Below are positions 35,682 through 46,000 of a DNA stretch of 64,000 nucleotides, in pieces. Positions within the stretch are counted from its first letter, which is position 1, and every line of letters begins with the position of its first letter. The DNA is from Microvirga sp. (GTDB taxonomy: Bacteria > Pseudomonadota > Alphaproteobacteria > Rhizobiales > Beijerinckiaceae): assembly GCF_014699075.1 (NCBI RefSeq), contig NZ_JACXAB010000007.1, forward strand, positions 186,001 through 250,000, written 5' to 3'. A program made the position numbers and the translations under genes. The notes under the pieces are model-generated. The model made no database searches and was not told where the DNA came from. It saw only the letters and a list, made by a program, of their open reading frames with translations.

Positions 35682-36596
35682 TCACTTCAAGAAACCCTTG
35701 GACTTCAGGTAATCCGTCGCCACCGCCTTGGCCGGCTCGCCGCCGACCTGCACCCGGGCGTTCAGCCCCTGGAGGGTGGCCAAATCCAGGGAAGCGAAGA
35801 CGGGTTTCAGGATCTCGGCGATCTTCGGGTTCTCCTTCAGGGCCGCTTCGCGCACGACGGGAGCCGGAGCATAGACGGGCTGGACGCCCTTGTCGTCCGT
35901 CAGCACCACGAGACCCGAGGGGGCGATGCCGCCGTCGGTGCCGTAGACCATGGCGGCATTGGCCCCGTTGGTCTGCTCGGCCGCCGCCTTGATGGTGGCC
36001 GCCGTGTCGCCGCCGGACAGCACGATGAGCTGCTCGGGCTTCATGCGGAAATCGTAGGTTTTCTGGAAGGCCGGCAGGGCGGCTTCCGAGTTCACGAACT
36101 CGGCCGAGGCTGCGAGCACCACCTTGCCGCCCTTCGCGACCCACTGGCCGAAATCGGACATGGTCTTGAGCTTGTTGGCGTCGGCGACTTCCTTGCGTAG
36201 CGCAATGGCCCAGGTGTTGTTGGCCGGCGACGGATCGAGCCAGACGATCTTGTTGGCGTCATAATCGAGCTTCTTGGCGGTCTCGAAGCCCTTGGCGGCA
36301 TCCTTCCAGACCGGATCGTCCGCCTTGTTGAAGAAGAAGCCCGCATTGCCGGTATATTCGGGGTAGATGTCGATCTCGCCTGCGGTGAGGGCCTTGCGCA
36401 CCACCGGGGTTGCCCCGAGCTGGATCCGGTCCTGGGTCTTGATGCCGTTGGCGTCGAGGGCGAGCAGGATGATGTTGCCGAGAACGGAGCCTTCCGTGTC
36501 GATCTTGGACGAGACGACCACATCGGCCCTGGCAGCACCCATCGCCGCCAGCCCGAGGGCAACAGCAAACACCGCCGGCTTGAGGATGGACTTCAT
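35682..36596 (-). CDS. osmF: osmoprotectant-binding protein, OsmF/YehZ-like, 304 aa
   Basis: A signal peptide (MKSILKPAVFAVALGLAAMG, cut after ARA) is followed by an OpuAC-type binding domain with the hallmarks of the family (SKIDTEGSVLGNIILLAL, IDIYPEYTGNAGFF, NNTWAIALRKEVA). The protein delivers betaine-type solutes to the YehYXW membrane complex. The start at 36596 has AAGGGGG upstream; the frame is longer but without a good site. First gene of the ten-gene minus-strand run. Confidence 0.93.
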   Translation of the reverse strand: MKSILKPAVFAVALGLAAMGAARADVVVSSKIDTEGSVLGNIILLALDANGIKTQDRIQLGATPVVRKALTAGEIDIYPEYTGNAGFFFNKADDPVWKDAAKGFETAKKLDYDANKIVWLDPSPANNTWAIALRKEVADANKLKTMSDFGQWVAKGGKVVLAASAEFVNSEAALPAFQKTYDFRMKPEQLIVLSGGDTAATIKAAAEQTNGANAAMVYGTDGGIAPSGLVVLTDDKGVQPVYAPAPVVREAALKENPKIAEILKPVFASLDLATLQGLNARVQVGGEPAKAVATDYLKSKGFLK

Positions 36597-36774
36597 GGGA
36601 ACCCCCTTAATCTGACCTTGCCCTGCTGTTTTTAGGACAGTCCGGCGATTTAGGCAGAGGGGGCGCCAAGAAGACTTGGGCCGGAGGTTAAAAACTTCGT
36701 GTTGCCACAAAAGATCCCGCCGAAGGAACTTTCATCCTCCGGCGGGGCGACCTTCAGTGTCTCAAGGGCCTCTT

Positions 36775-36984
36775 TTAGGCACTGAGGGTCGACGGAGGCT
36801 CCTGGGCGATGGTGAACCGGACCTGGGCCTGCGGCCGGTGATCCTCGGAGAGCGTGCGCCAGGTACGCTCGGCCTCCGTGCGGCTCTCGAAGGGCCCGAC
36901 GACCCGTTCGGTGCCCTGAACAATTCTCTCGCAATCGCAGGAGGTATACTCGCCGCCGACGACCCAGAAACGTGAATTGCTCAT
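36775..36984 (-). CDS. DUF4170 domain protein, 69 aa
   Basis: A small protein with the DUF4170 pattern: FWVVGGEYTSCDCERIVQG, then RVVGPFESRTEAERTWRTL, then ARFTIAQ-like end. The family is restricted largely to alphaproteobacteria and has no known biochemical role. It lies 178 bases upstream of osmF and 44 bases after the isocitrate lyase stop, in the same direction. Confidence 0.85.
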   Translation of the reverse strand: MSNSRFWVVGGEYTSCDCERIVQGTERVVGPFESRTEAERTWRTLSEDHRPQAQVRFTIAQEPPSTLSA

Positions 36985-37028
36985 TGTCTATCTCCATTGC
37001 TGAAAGGGGTTTGAGTTTTTATCGAGAA

Positions 37029-38348
37029 TCACTCGGCCGCCTGGAGCTTGGTCGAGGATTGGAACTGGGCGGTCTCGGTCGACTCGGCCATGGCGGTCGT
37101 GGAGGACTTGCCGCCGGTGATCACCACCGAGACCTTGTCGAAGTAACCGGTGCCGACCTCGCGCTGGTGACGGGTGGCGGTGTAGCCGCTCGTCTCGGCG
37201 GCAAACTCGGCCGCCTGCAGCTCGGAATAGGCCCCCATGCCGCGGTCGCGGTAGCCGCTCGCCAGGTCGAACATGCCGTAGTTGAGCTGGTGGAAGCCGG
37301 CGAGCGTCACGAACTGGAACTTGTACCCCATGGCGCCGAGCTCGCGCTGGAACTTGGCGATGGTGGCGTCATCCAGCTTCTTCTTCCAGTTGAAGGACGG
37401 CGAGCAGTTGTAAGCCAGGAGCTTGCCCGGATAGCGCTTGTGGATCGCCTCCGCGAACTTGCGGGCATCGTCGAGATCCGGGTGCGAGGTTTCCCACCAC
37501 AGGAGATCGGCAAGCTCCGCATAGGCGAGGCCGCGGGCGATGCAGTGGTCGAGGCCGGTGCCGTCCTTCAGGCGGTAGAAGCCTTCCGGCGTGCGGCTGT
37601 CGGGCTCGATGAAGGGCCTGTCGCGCTCGTCCACGTCCGAGGTGATGAGCTTGGCGGATTCCGCGTCCGTGCGGGCCATGATCAGGGTCGAGGTGCCCAT
37701 CACGTCGGCGGCGAGCCGTGCGGCGATCAGGTTGCGCTCATGGGCGGAGGTCGGGATCAGCACCTTGCCGCCGAGATGGCCGCATTTCTTTTCCGAGGCG
37801 AGCTGGTCCTCGAAATGCACGCCCGCAGCACCGGCCTCGATATAGGCCTTCATGATCTCGAAGGTATTGAGCGGGCCGCCGAAGCCGGCCTCGGCATCGG
37901 CCACGATCGGCAGGAACCAGTCGCGCTGGGCGCCGCCTTCCGCGTGCTCGATCTGGTCGGCGCGCTGGAACGTGCGGTTGATGCGGCGGCACAGCTCGGG
38001 GCCGGAATTGGCCGGGTAGAGCGACTGGTCGGGATACATGGCGCCGGCGACATTCGAGTCGGCGGCCACCTGCCAGCCGGAGAGATAGATCGCCTCAAGC
38101 CCGGCCCGGGCCATCTGCATGGCCTGGTTGCCGGTCATGGCGCCGAGCGAATGAACGTAGGGACGCTCGTGCAGCAGCTGCCACAGCTTCTGCGCGCCGC
38201 GCTCGGCAAGGGTGTGGGCGATGGGGAAGGAGCCACGCAGGCGGAGCACGTCCTCGGCCGTGTAGGGCCGGCTCACACCGTCGAAGCGGCCCTCGGGAGC
38301 GGAGGGGGTCAGATCGTGCAGCGAACCCGGGGGCGTTTGGGCGGTCAT
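37029..38348 (-). CDS. aceA: isocitrate lyase, 439 aa
   Basis: The active-site signature KKCGHLGGK at about 187 to 195 is intact, along with the barrel segments ([42 protein letters not shown]). It cleaves isocitrate to glyoxylate and succinate, the entry of the glyoxylate bypass for growth on acetate or fatty acids. AAGGATAAGG precedes the ATG. It is divergent from an ScfR-type regulator that probably controls it; acs at the end of the window supplies acetyl-CoA. Confidence 0.97.
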   Translation of the reverse strand: MTAQTPPGSLHDLTPSAPEGRFDGVSRPYTAEDVLRLRGSFPIAHTLAERGAQKLWQLLHERPYVHSLGAMTGNQAMQMARAGLEAIYLSGWQVAADSNVAGAMYPDQSLYPANSGPELCRRINRTFQRADQIEHAEGGAQRDWFLPIVADAEAGFGGPLNTFEIMKAYIEAGAAGVHFEDQLASEKKCGHLGGKVLIPTSAHERNLIAARLAADVMGTSTLIMARTDAESAKLITSDVDERDRPFIEPDSRTPEGFYRLKDGTGLDHCIARGLAYAELADLLWWETSHPDLDDARKFAEAIHKRYPGKLLAYNCSPSFNWKKKLDDATIAKFQRELGAMGYKFQFVTLAGFHQLNYGMFDLASGYRDRGMGAYSELQAAEFAAETSGYTATRHQREVGTGYFDKVSVVITGGKSSTTAMAESTETAQFQSSTKLQAAE

Positions 38349-38485
38349 GCCTTATCCTTCTGTTTACATTCCTTGACAAAACCCGCCTGCAGGCCAGTAT
38401 TGATGCAATGCAGCAGGGCTCGTTCCTCTAATAATCCTTGAAGAAGCTTTTGTTTCAACGATGGAATTCCGAAGAAAAGTCGCCC

Positions 38486-38535
38486 TGTAAAGCTATGACA
38501 AACCACCTCGTGTAAAGTTGTAAAAAGATTTACAA
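38486..38535. promoter_or_regulatory. TGTAAA operator array between aceA and its regulator
   Basis: TGTAAA occurs at 38486, 38511 and 38519, and its complement TTTACA at 38529. The last two form the perfect inverted repeat TTGTAAA-AAGA-TTTACAA (38518-38535), which ends one base before the regulator ATG. Another TTTACA lies at 38363 next to the aceA start. The pattern resembles two half-sites with a four-base gap described for ScfR/PccR/RamB regulators, with T for C. Binding by the adjacent regulator is inferred. Confidence 0.65.
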
Positions 38536-38536
38536 T

Positions 38537-39970
38537 ATGGATGAGAGCAGAAAGCTTTTCGTCGGCCCCCGCCTGAAGCGTCTGCGGCGGGACCTCAACC
38601 TGAGCCAGTCCCGGATGGCCGAGGAGCTCGGGCTTTCGCCGAGCTACCTAAACCTGATGGAGCGCAACCAGCGCCCGATCACCGCACAGGTGCTCATCCG
38701 CCTCGCCCATGCCTATCAGCTCGACCCGCGCGAGTTCGCCAGCGACGATCACGGACGCACGGTCACGGAGCTGGAGGAGGTTTTTGCCGATCCGCTGTTT
38801 CGCTCAACCCCGGTAGCCCGGCTCGAGCTGCGCGAGACCGTGGAGAGCGCCCCGTCCCTGGTGGACGCCATCAACCGACTCTATCGGGCTTATCAGGCCA
38901 TGCGCGGGGCCAGGGAGGCGGTGATGCCCAACCTCAGCGACCGCGACCGCGCCGAGGATGCGGCCCAGGTCGATCCGGTCGACCGGGTGCGGGAGCTGAT
39001 CCACGAGGCCAAGAACCATTTTCCGGAGCTGGATGAGGCCGCCGAAGCCCTCGCGTCGGAACTCGCATCGAGCTGCCACGATCTCTTCTTCGCCATCGGG
39101 GAGCGCCTGCACGCCAGGCACGGCATTCGGGTGCGCGTGATGCCCGTCGACGTGATGCCGGACAGCCTTCGCCGCTACGACCATCACCGCCGCCAGCTTC
39201 TGATTTCGGAACTGGTGGACCCCTCCGGCAGAACCTTCCAGGCCGCCTACCAACTGGCCTTCACCGAGATGCGCGAGACCATCGACGCACTGGCCGCCCG
39301 CCTGGAGCCGGTGGACGGTCCGGCGCAGCGCCTGCTCCGGGTGTCGTTCGGCAACTACTTCGCCGGCGCGCTGATGATGCCCTATGGCCGGTTCCATGCG
39401 GCAGCGGAAGCTTTGGGCTACGACGTGGAGGTGCTGGGCGCCCGCTTCGGCGCCAGCTTCGAGCAGGTGGCGCACCGCCTCACGACCCTGGCCCGCCCCG
39501 GCGCGCGGGGCATCCCGTTCTTCCTGGTGCGGGTGGACTCGGCCGGCAACGTATCGAAGCGCTTCTCGTCCGGCCGCTTCCCGTTCTCGCAGTTCGGCGG
39601 CACCTGCCCGCTCTGGAACCTGCACTCCACCTTCCGCACGCCCGGCCAAGTGGCGACGCAAATCGTCGAGCTGCCGGATTCATCCCGCTGGTTCTCTGTC
39701 GCCTGCGCGGTGAAGCGCGCTTTCAAGCCGTGGGGAACGCCTGATCCGCAATTCGTGGTCGGCCTCGGTTGCGAGCTGAAATACGCCCATCGCCTCGTCT
39801 ATGCCCGCGGCCTCGATCCGGCCTCCACCGAGGCCACGCCCATCGGCATCAACTGCCGCCTGTGCGAGCGGGTCGCCTGCCCGCAGCGCGCCGCGCCTCC
39901 GCTGATGCATGCGCTCATCGTCGACGAAATGCGGCGCGGCGTCTCGCCGTTCGAGTTCGACGCGACGTAA
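38537..39970 (+). CDS. ScfR/RamB-type transcriptional regulator, 477 aa
   Basis: An N-terminal XRE helix-turn-helix (LKRLRRDLNLSQSRMAEELG, SPSYLNLMERNQRPITAQ) is joined to an IrrE-N-term-like ligand domain and a C-terminal DUF2083-like part with a Cys-rich motif (GINCRLCERVACPQRAAPP). These regulators sense short-chain acyl-CoA and control the glyoxylate bypass, propionate and acetate genes. The ATG lies one base after an inverted-repeat operator, without a clear ribosome-binding site, so translation may be leaderless or repressor binding may block it. Divergent from aceA. Confidence 0.92.
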   Translation: MDESRKLFVGPRLKRLRRDLNLSQSRMAEELGLSPSYLNLMERNQRPITAQVLIRLAHAYQLDPREFASDDHGRTVTELEEVFADPLFRSTPVARLELRETVESAPSLVDAINRLYRAYQAMRGAREAVMPNLSDRDRAEDAAQVDPVDRVRELIHEAKNHFPELDEAAEALASELASSCHDLFFAIGERLHARHGIRVRVMPVDVMPDSLRRYDHHRRQLLISELVDPSGRTFQAAYQLAFTEMRETIDALAARLEPVDGPAQRLLRVSFGNYFAGALMMPYGRFHAAAEALGYDVEVLGARFGASFEQVAHRLTTLARPGARGIPFFLVRVDSAGNVSKRFSSGRFPFSQFGGTCPLWNLHSTFRTPGQVATQIVELPDSSRWFSVACAVKRAFKPWGTPDPQFVVGLGCELKYAHRLVYARGLDPASTEATPIGINCRLCERVACPQRAAPPLMHALIVDEMRRGVSPFEFDAT

Positions 39971-39982
39971 AACCGGAGCGCC

Positions 39983-40495
39983 TCAGGCCGGGCGGTTATG
40001 ACGGTAAAAGGCGTTGGAAATGCCGTCGACATCCCTGATGCCGGTGAACGACATGCCGACCTTTTCGAGCACGCGGCGGGAGGCTGTATGCTCGGCCACG
40101 GCAAACCCGATAACGTGGTCGATGGGCTTGGCGTTGTAGATCCAATCCAGCAGCGCACAGGCCGCCTCGGTCGCATAACCCTGACCCCAGAGGGCGCGTT
40201 TGAAGCTGTAGCCGAGTTCGAGTTCACCGGTTTCCGGAAACCATCCGAAGCCGGCGCGGCCGAGGAACGTTCCCTGCTGGTCGGTGACCTTGAACTTGGT
40301 CCAACCGTGGGCGGCATAATCGGCCCGGAAGCCTTCGAACTTGGCCCGGAGATACGCTTCGTCCCAAGGCGGATCGCCCATCTCAAGAAAGTGCTGCACG
40401 TCAGGATCGCCGTGAAGCGATGCGAACAGCGGAAAGTCCTCGGCTTCCCAAGGCTGAAAACACAAACGTTCGCTGACCAGGAGGGGAGGCTTCAT
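39983..40495 (-). CDS. GNAT acetyltransferase, RimJ/RimL-type, 170 aa
   Basis: The acetyl-CoA binding region (LWGQGYATEAACALLDWIY) and the following segment (GFAVAEHTASRRVLEKVGM) match the GNAT_3 (RimJ/RimL) group. The N-terminus has the usual ERLCFQPWEAEDF start. Substrate unknown. It converges on the ScfR-type gene, with 12 bases between stops. Confidence 0.9.
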   Translation of the reverse strand: MKPPLLVSERLCFQPWEAEDFPLFASLHGDPDVQHFLEMGDPPWDEAYLRAKFEGFRADYAAHGWTKFKVTDQQGTFLGRAGFGWFPETGELELGYSFKRALWGQGYATEAACALLDWIYNAKPIDHVIGFAVAEHTASRRVLEKVGMSFTGIRDVDGISNAFYRHNRPA

Positions 40496-40504
40496 CGGCG
40501 GCTC

Positions 40505-41227
40505 TTACTGCGTCTCATCGAGCCAGTGGTCCAGGAACCGTTCGAGCCAGCGGGACACATGCGGATCATGCTGGAAGCGCCCTTCGAGCTGGCGCACCCG
40601 ATCCTGGGCGCCGGGCATCTTGAGGCGCTCCTCGGCAACGACCGTCCAGCGGCAGAGCATGGCATGCGTCACCTCTGGGTGGAACTGGAGGCCGAACGCC
40701 CGCTCGCCCACCCGGATCGCCTGGGTGGGGAAGTCGTCGCCGGTGGCAAGCGTCTCGGCGCCCGAGGGGCAATCGAAACCCTCCCGGTGCCAGTGATAGA
40801 CATGGCTCGGCCACGGCACGCCCCAAGCGGTGCTCAGGGCCTCGCCGGCCTTTGTGGGCAGGAGCGGGTAATAGCCGATCTCGGCCCGGCCTTCCGGATG
40901 TGCCCAGACGCCGGCGCCCAGGTGCTTGGCCATCATCTGCGCGCCGAGGCAGAGGCCGAGATAGGGCTTGTTCTCCTTGAGCGGCACCGCGATCCAGTCG
41001 ATCTCCTGCTTGATGAAATCATCCGGATCGTTGGCGCTCATCGGGCCACCGAAGATGACGGCGCCGGCATGCGCGGCGAGGGTCTCCGGCAGCGGATCGC
41101 CGAACCGGGGACGGCGGATGTCGAGAGGATAACCGCGCTCCAGGAGCAGGCGTCCGACCCGGCCGGGGGTCGAATGCTCCTGATGCAGGACGATGAGGAT
41201 CGGTGCCCTGGATCGCCGCCTAGGCAT
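40505..41227 (-). CDS. class I glutamine amidotransferase-like protein, 240 aa
   Basis: The nucleophile Cys is in YLGLCLGAQMMA, and the His-Glu pair in GLQFHPEVTHAM, with the oxyanion loop in FGGPMSANDPDDF. It belongs to the family of GMP-synthase-like stand-alone amidotransferases, which hydrolyse glutamine or related gamma-glutamyl compounds. It lies nine bases upstream of the acetyltransferase gene in the same direction and is probably cotranscribed. Confidence 0.92.
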   Translation of the reverse strand: MPRRRSRAPILIVLHQEHSTPGRVGRLLLERGYPLDIRRPRFGDPLPETLAAHAGAVIFGGPMSANDPDDFIKQEIDWIAVPLKENKPYLGLCLGAQMMAKHLGAGVWAHPEGRAEIGYYPLLPTKAGEALSTAWGVPWPSHVYHWHREGFDCPSGAETLATGDDFPTQAIRVGERAFGLQFHPEVTHAMLCRWTVVAEERLKMPGAQDRVRQLEGRFQHDPHVSRWLERFLDHWLDETQ

Positions 41228-41331
41228 GATTGCGGCTCCAGGCAGACGTGGGAGAATGGACGGGGAGACGCGAAAACATCGTCAGATTATTCAGGACAAG
41301 CCTTGCCCTCCGCAAGAGGGCACACGAGCAC

Positions 41332-42279
41332 CTACCCTCCTGGACGATGGTGAAGCTGGTTCAGGTAGCGCTCGGCCACATCCCGCGCCGGCCGTTCGTC
41401 CACCACGATCTCCGCATTAAGAGCCTGTAGCTTGGCCGTGCTGAGTGAGGCGAAGACTCCCGACAGGGCCTTCGAGATTCTGGGAAAGCGCTCCAGCGCC
41501 TCGGTTCGCACGGCCGGGGCAGGCTCGTAGACGATCTGCGCCCCCTTCGTGTCCTTCATGACCACGAGGTCGAGGGTCGCGATGGCGCCGTCGGTGCCAT
41601 AGACCATGGCGGCGTTCACGCCGCCGATGCTCTGCGCCGCCGCGCGCATGGTGGTCATGGTGTTGCCGGTAGGCTGAACGGCGATCCTGTCCCGCGGAAA
41701 GCGGAAGCCGTAGGTTGTCTCGAAGGAGGCGAGCGCCGCCGGGCTCTCGACGAATTCGGTGGAGGCCGCCAGCCGCAGGTTCATGGATGTCCTGACGGCT
41801 TGGGCGAAATCGTCCATGGTCGTGAGATTGGAGCGGCGGGCGAGATCGCCCCTCACGGCAATCAGCCAGGTGTTGTTGGCGGGAGCCCGCTCGAGCCAGG
41901 CGAGCCGGTGCCGCTCTGCATCCAGGCGCTTCACCAGCTCATAGGCCGAGGCCGGCGCCCTCCAGGCCGGTTCGCTTTCGAGGCCATGGAAGAATGCCCC
42001 GTTGCCCGTGTATTCGGGATAGATGTCGATGTCCCCCTGAAGGATCGCCTTGCGGACCTGCTGGGTCGGTCCGAGCTGAAGGCGGGTCTCCACGGGGATC
42101 CCCTCCCGTTCCAGCACAAGGGCGATCATGCTGCCCAGCAGGGCTCCTTCGGTATCGGCCTTGGAGGCGACCACGATGGGATGCCCGTGAGCAAGGCCTG
42201 GGGTGCTCGACAGCGCCACAAGAATGCCGAGCGGGGCAAGAAGCCGAAAAACCCTGGAAACTCTGATTTTTCCTATCAC
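41332..42279 (-). CDS. second OsmF-type binding protein, unlinked, 315 aa
   Basis: A signal peptide (FRLLAPLGILVALSS, then LAHGHP) is followed by an OpuAC-type domain with the same hallmarks as the protein at 35682-36596 (ASKADTEGALLGSMIALVL, IDIYPEYTGNGAFF, NNTWLIAVRGDLA). No permease or ATPase gene is adjacent. It may feed the YehYXW complex about 5 kb away with a different ligand, or have a sensing role. Confidence 0.9.
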   Translation of the reverse strand: MIGKIRVSRVFRLLAPLGILVALSSTPGLAHGHPIVVASKADTEGALLGSMIALVLEREGIPVETRLQLGPTQQVRKAILQGDIDIYPEYTGNGAFFHGLESEPAWRAPASAYELVKRLDAERHRLAWLERAPANNTWLIAVRGDLARRSNLTTMDDFAQAVRTSMNLRLAASTEFVESPAALASFETTYGFRFPRDRIAVQPTGNTMTTMRAAAQSIGGVNAAMVYGTDGAIATLDLVVMKDTKGAQIVYEPAPAVRTEALERFPRISKALSGVFASLSTAKLQALNAEIVVDERPARDVAERYLNQLHHRPGG

Positions 42280-42510
42280 GTCAGCCGATCACGTTAAAAG
42301 GTCTAGGATCTGGAAATGGCGCTGTCTGGCCCTAGGATCCTGTTCTATAATGATATCATGGATCAGGGCAGTTCTAGGCCCTTTTGCATGGAGACGCAAA
42401 AGTGATAGAAGCGTCTGAGTCCTAAGGCTTGAAGTCCGAAAAATCCAGGGCATGTGTCCCGTGGTCTGGAGAACAATCTACCAGCGCCTTGCCTGAAAGA
42501 AAGCAAAACC

Positions 42511-42900
42511 GTGACCGATAGCGTAATGAGCGACGGCGATCTCAATGGCCTGCGAATCCTTGTTGTCGAGGATGAGGCTGCGATTTCCCTGCTGCTGGAA
42601 GACATGCTTCTCGATTTCGGCTGCGAGGTGATCGGTCCGGCGGCACGGCTGTCCGCAGCCCTCGAGGTCGTCTCCCGCGAGCAGGTCGACCTGGCCATTC
42701 TCGATGTGAATGTGGCGGGCGAACCGATCTATCCGGTAGCCGAAGCCCTGGCGCAGCGCTCGATTCCGTTCGTGTTCTCCACCGGCTACGGCAGCGCCGG
42801 CATCCGCGACACCTTCCGCGACCGCCCGGTTCTGCAAAAGCCTTTTGCCCAGCACGACCTGAAGCAGAAGCTTCTCATGGCCCGGACCAAGATCGCCTGA
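42511..42900 (+). CDS. single-domain response regulator, 129 aa
   Basis: A receiver with acidic pair (ILVVEDEAAISLL), phospho-Asp in LAILDVNVAGE, Thr in FVFSTGYGS and Lys in VLQKPF. The start is a GTG at 42511; an ATG at 42526 fits the domain equally well, and a GTG at 42454 gives a longer form. There is no output domain. Similar proteins are partners of HWE kinases in Hyphomicrobiales, such as those at 26273 and 28425, but no kinase is adjacent. Confidence 0.88.
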   Translation: MTDSVMSDGDLNGLRILVVEDEAAISLLLEDMLLDFGCEVIGPAARLSAALEVVSREQVDLAILDVNVAGEPIYPVAEALAQRSIPFVFSTGYGSAGIRDTFRDRPVLQKPFAQHDLKQKLLMARTKIA

Positions 42901-43072
42901 TTGTTGCGGTTTCCTGTAAGGTCATGGGTGTATCTGTGGCCTATATGCCGCAATGATTTACCCTGTGTCCTAAAACACACCGGATGAGGTGTGAATCGGC
43001 TTTGATCCAAATTTCTTGCTGCTAAGCTCAGGTAACGTTAGAGCAGGTAGCCTCTGATCAAGCTGGTTCGTC

Positions 43073-46000
43073 ATGTCTGTCCAATCTTTCCGCCTTCTGA
43101 CCGCAACGAGCGCTCTTGTGCTGAGCCTCGCCCATGCGCAGGCGCAGTCTCCCGTGCCGCGCCCGGTGCCGGCGGCGGGCGCCATCGTGGCCGTCAAGGG
43201 CGGCGAGGAAATGCGCTTCGTGCGCGAGGACCTCTGGCGCTCGGCCGCCATCCAGCAGAACGTGGTCGGCGGCGATACCCTGCGGACCAACGAGATCGGC
43301 AATCTCGCGATCCTGTTTGCCGACCAGACCCAGATCCGGGTCGGGCGCAATTCCACCCTGACCGTCAATGACATTGCCAACGGTCAAGCCGGAAACACAC
43401 AGCTCAGCCTGCAGGGCGGCACCATCTGGGCCCGTGCGGCCCGCGGCGGCTCGGGCGTGGACGTCAAGACGCCTGCTGCCGTGGCGGCCATCCGCGGCAC
43501 CGACTGGTCGCTCTCGGTGGATGGATCGGGCAAGACCTCGCTCATCGTGCTCGAGGGGGTGGTCGAACTCACCAATCCGCAGGGTTCGGTGACTGTGCGC
43601 CAGGGCGAAGGAGCCGTGGCAGCCATTGGCCAAGCTCCCACCAAGTTCGTGCTCGTGCGCCCCAACGACCGCGAGCAGATGCTGTTCTATCTAACCCTGC
43701 GCGATGGCCTGTCCTGGCTGCCGGCCACCTCCTTGCGGGGATCGGCGCGGCAGGCCGAGCGCGCCCGGCTTGAAGCGATCCCGCCGGAGGCTCGCACTGC
43801 GGAAGACTGGCTGACCCGCGCCGAGGTGGCTTTGGCACTCGATGGGTATCAAGCCGCCGCCGTGCCCCTGGCCGAGGCTCGCCGAAGGCCTCTCAGCGCC
43901 TCGCAGCGTGCTCGCGCGGATCTCGTCGAGGGCCTGATTGCGGGGGCGGAGCGCCGCTGGAGCGAATCCGCTGCCCTTCTGGCGCGCGCCGAGCGCGGCA
44001 TCGATGCCAGGCGGCGTGTCACGGCCGTTTACGGCCATTACATCGCGGCGTCGCTTGCCCAGCCGACCCGCGTCCTGCCCCAACCCAAGCTCGCTCCCAA
44101 CAGCCCTGAAGCCGCCCTTGCCCAGGCGTTCATCGCCGGCTTCCGGCAGGATCTGAACGCGGCGGCCGATCTCGCGAACGCCGCCGAGAAGCGCTTTCCA
44201 GCCGACACGCGGCTGGGTGTGTTCTCGTCGCAGCTGTCGCTCGCCCTCAACCGCCGGGACCAGATGCGCGCATCCCTGGAGCGCGTGCGGGCGGCGGATC
44301 CGAACGACCATCTCGTCCTGGCCATGAGCGGCCGGATCAGGGCCGATGTGGACAGCGACCGCAAGGCTGCATTGGCCGACCTGAGGCGAGCCTTGGAAGC
44401 CGCGCCGGGCAATGTGGAGATCTGGAACGAGCTCGGCATGCTGTATGCCGAACTCGACGCTCCCCTTGAAGCGGAAGCAGCTTTCCGGCGCGCGATCGCA
44501 CTCGATCCGCAGGACCCCATCCCCCTTGCCAATCTGTCCTTCATCCTGCTCGACCAGAGCCGCGTGGAGGAAGCCGGTGCGCTGATCGACAAGGCGCTCG
44601 ATCTCGACCCCGATTTCCACGTCGCCTACATCGCGCGCGGCCGCTATCTGCTGCAGAAGGGCGACATGCCCGGCGCCATCGAGTCCATTCTGGCGGGTTC
44701 GGCGGCCAATCCTGCTTATGCCAACGGCCTGGTGGCCGCGGCAGTCGCCTATTATCAGAACGGCGACATCGAGCTTGCCGAACAGACCTTCGACAATGCG
44801 GACCGGCTCGACCCGAACGATCCTGTCACGGCGATCATGAGAACAGCCGTGGCCCTGGATCAATACCGGGCCGACGATGCCGTGCGGTTTGCCCGGGAAG
44901 CCGTGAAGCGCGCCCGCAGCCGGGGCGGCGATTATGCCGGCATCTCGGCCAACCGGCAGAGCGGCAGCTATCCGGCGGAGGCCTACCGCTTCATCGGCCT
45001 TCATGAATGGGGCCGCTTCTACGGCGACCGCACCTTCGATCCTTTCCAGGCCTCCAGCTATTTCGATCAGGCGGCGAATGTCAGCCCGAACGTGTTCAGG
45101 GGAAGCCCGACTCTGACTAGCGTCGAAACAGGTAGCGATGACGGGGTCGCAGCCGCCAACCTCGTCGTTCAGGGCCTTCTTTTCGATCCGCTGGCTCTCG
45201 GCGGACGCCTCGGCCGCATCGACATCCTGCGCCGCCCCTTCGTCGATGCCGAGGTCGGCGGACGCTGGATCTCCCAGGACGGAAAAACCGGCTGGAAAGC
45301 GGACGCGACGGTCACCGGCTTCTCGAACGAGCCGATCCCGACCGCCTTCAATTTCTCGGCAAGCCGTCTGCGTGACAACGGGCTCAACAGCTATGATCAG
45401 GAGAGTCTCGACAACGCCGCCTTCTTCATCGGCTCGGCCCCAACGGCCGCGGACCGCCTTCTCGTCTTCGGCACGGTCTCGAAGAATGAACCGGGCACGT
45501 TCAGCTCCCTGACGGAAACCACATTCAACGTCGGAGACATCGCAGTCCCCGGTGTTTTCTATAATCAAGATACAAGGGAAGCGGTCGACTTCCAGCTGGG
45601 AGGAGGTTGGAGCCACACCTTCGGCCATCGCAATGTGCTGACCGCCGCGGTCTTCCACGGGCAGGCCCGTAGTACGACGGATACGCAACAAGGCGGCATT
45701 ACTAACCCCGATCTGGTGCTGTTCGAGCTGCTCAGGCGGGAACGGACGCGCACGACCGCCACGGTCGTGGCGCTGAATCATATGATCGGCTTCGGCGATG
45801 TCACGCTTCGCTATGGTGCCGAGGCCCTGAGGGGCAAATCGCGGGTCGAATACGAACAGGAGTACCGGGACTATGTGGGCGTCCCGATCCCGCCCTACTC
45901 GGATGCGCCCGTCGATGGCGCTGTCTCCTTCAGCGGGACCCGTCTCTACGCCGATGCCTTCTGGCGTCCCACCGACTGGTTCGAGGCCCAGGCCGGGCTG

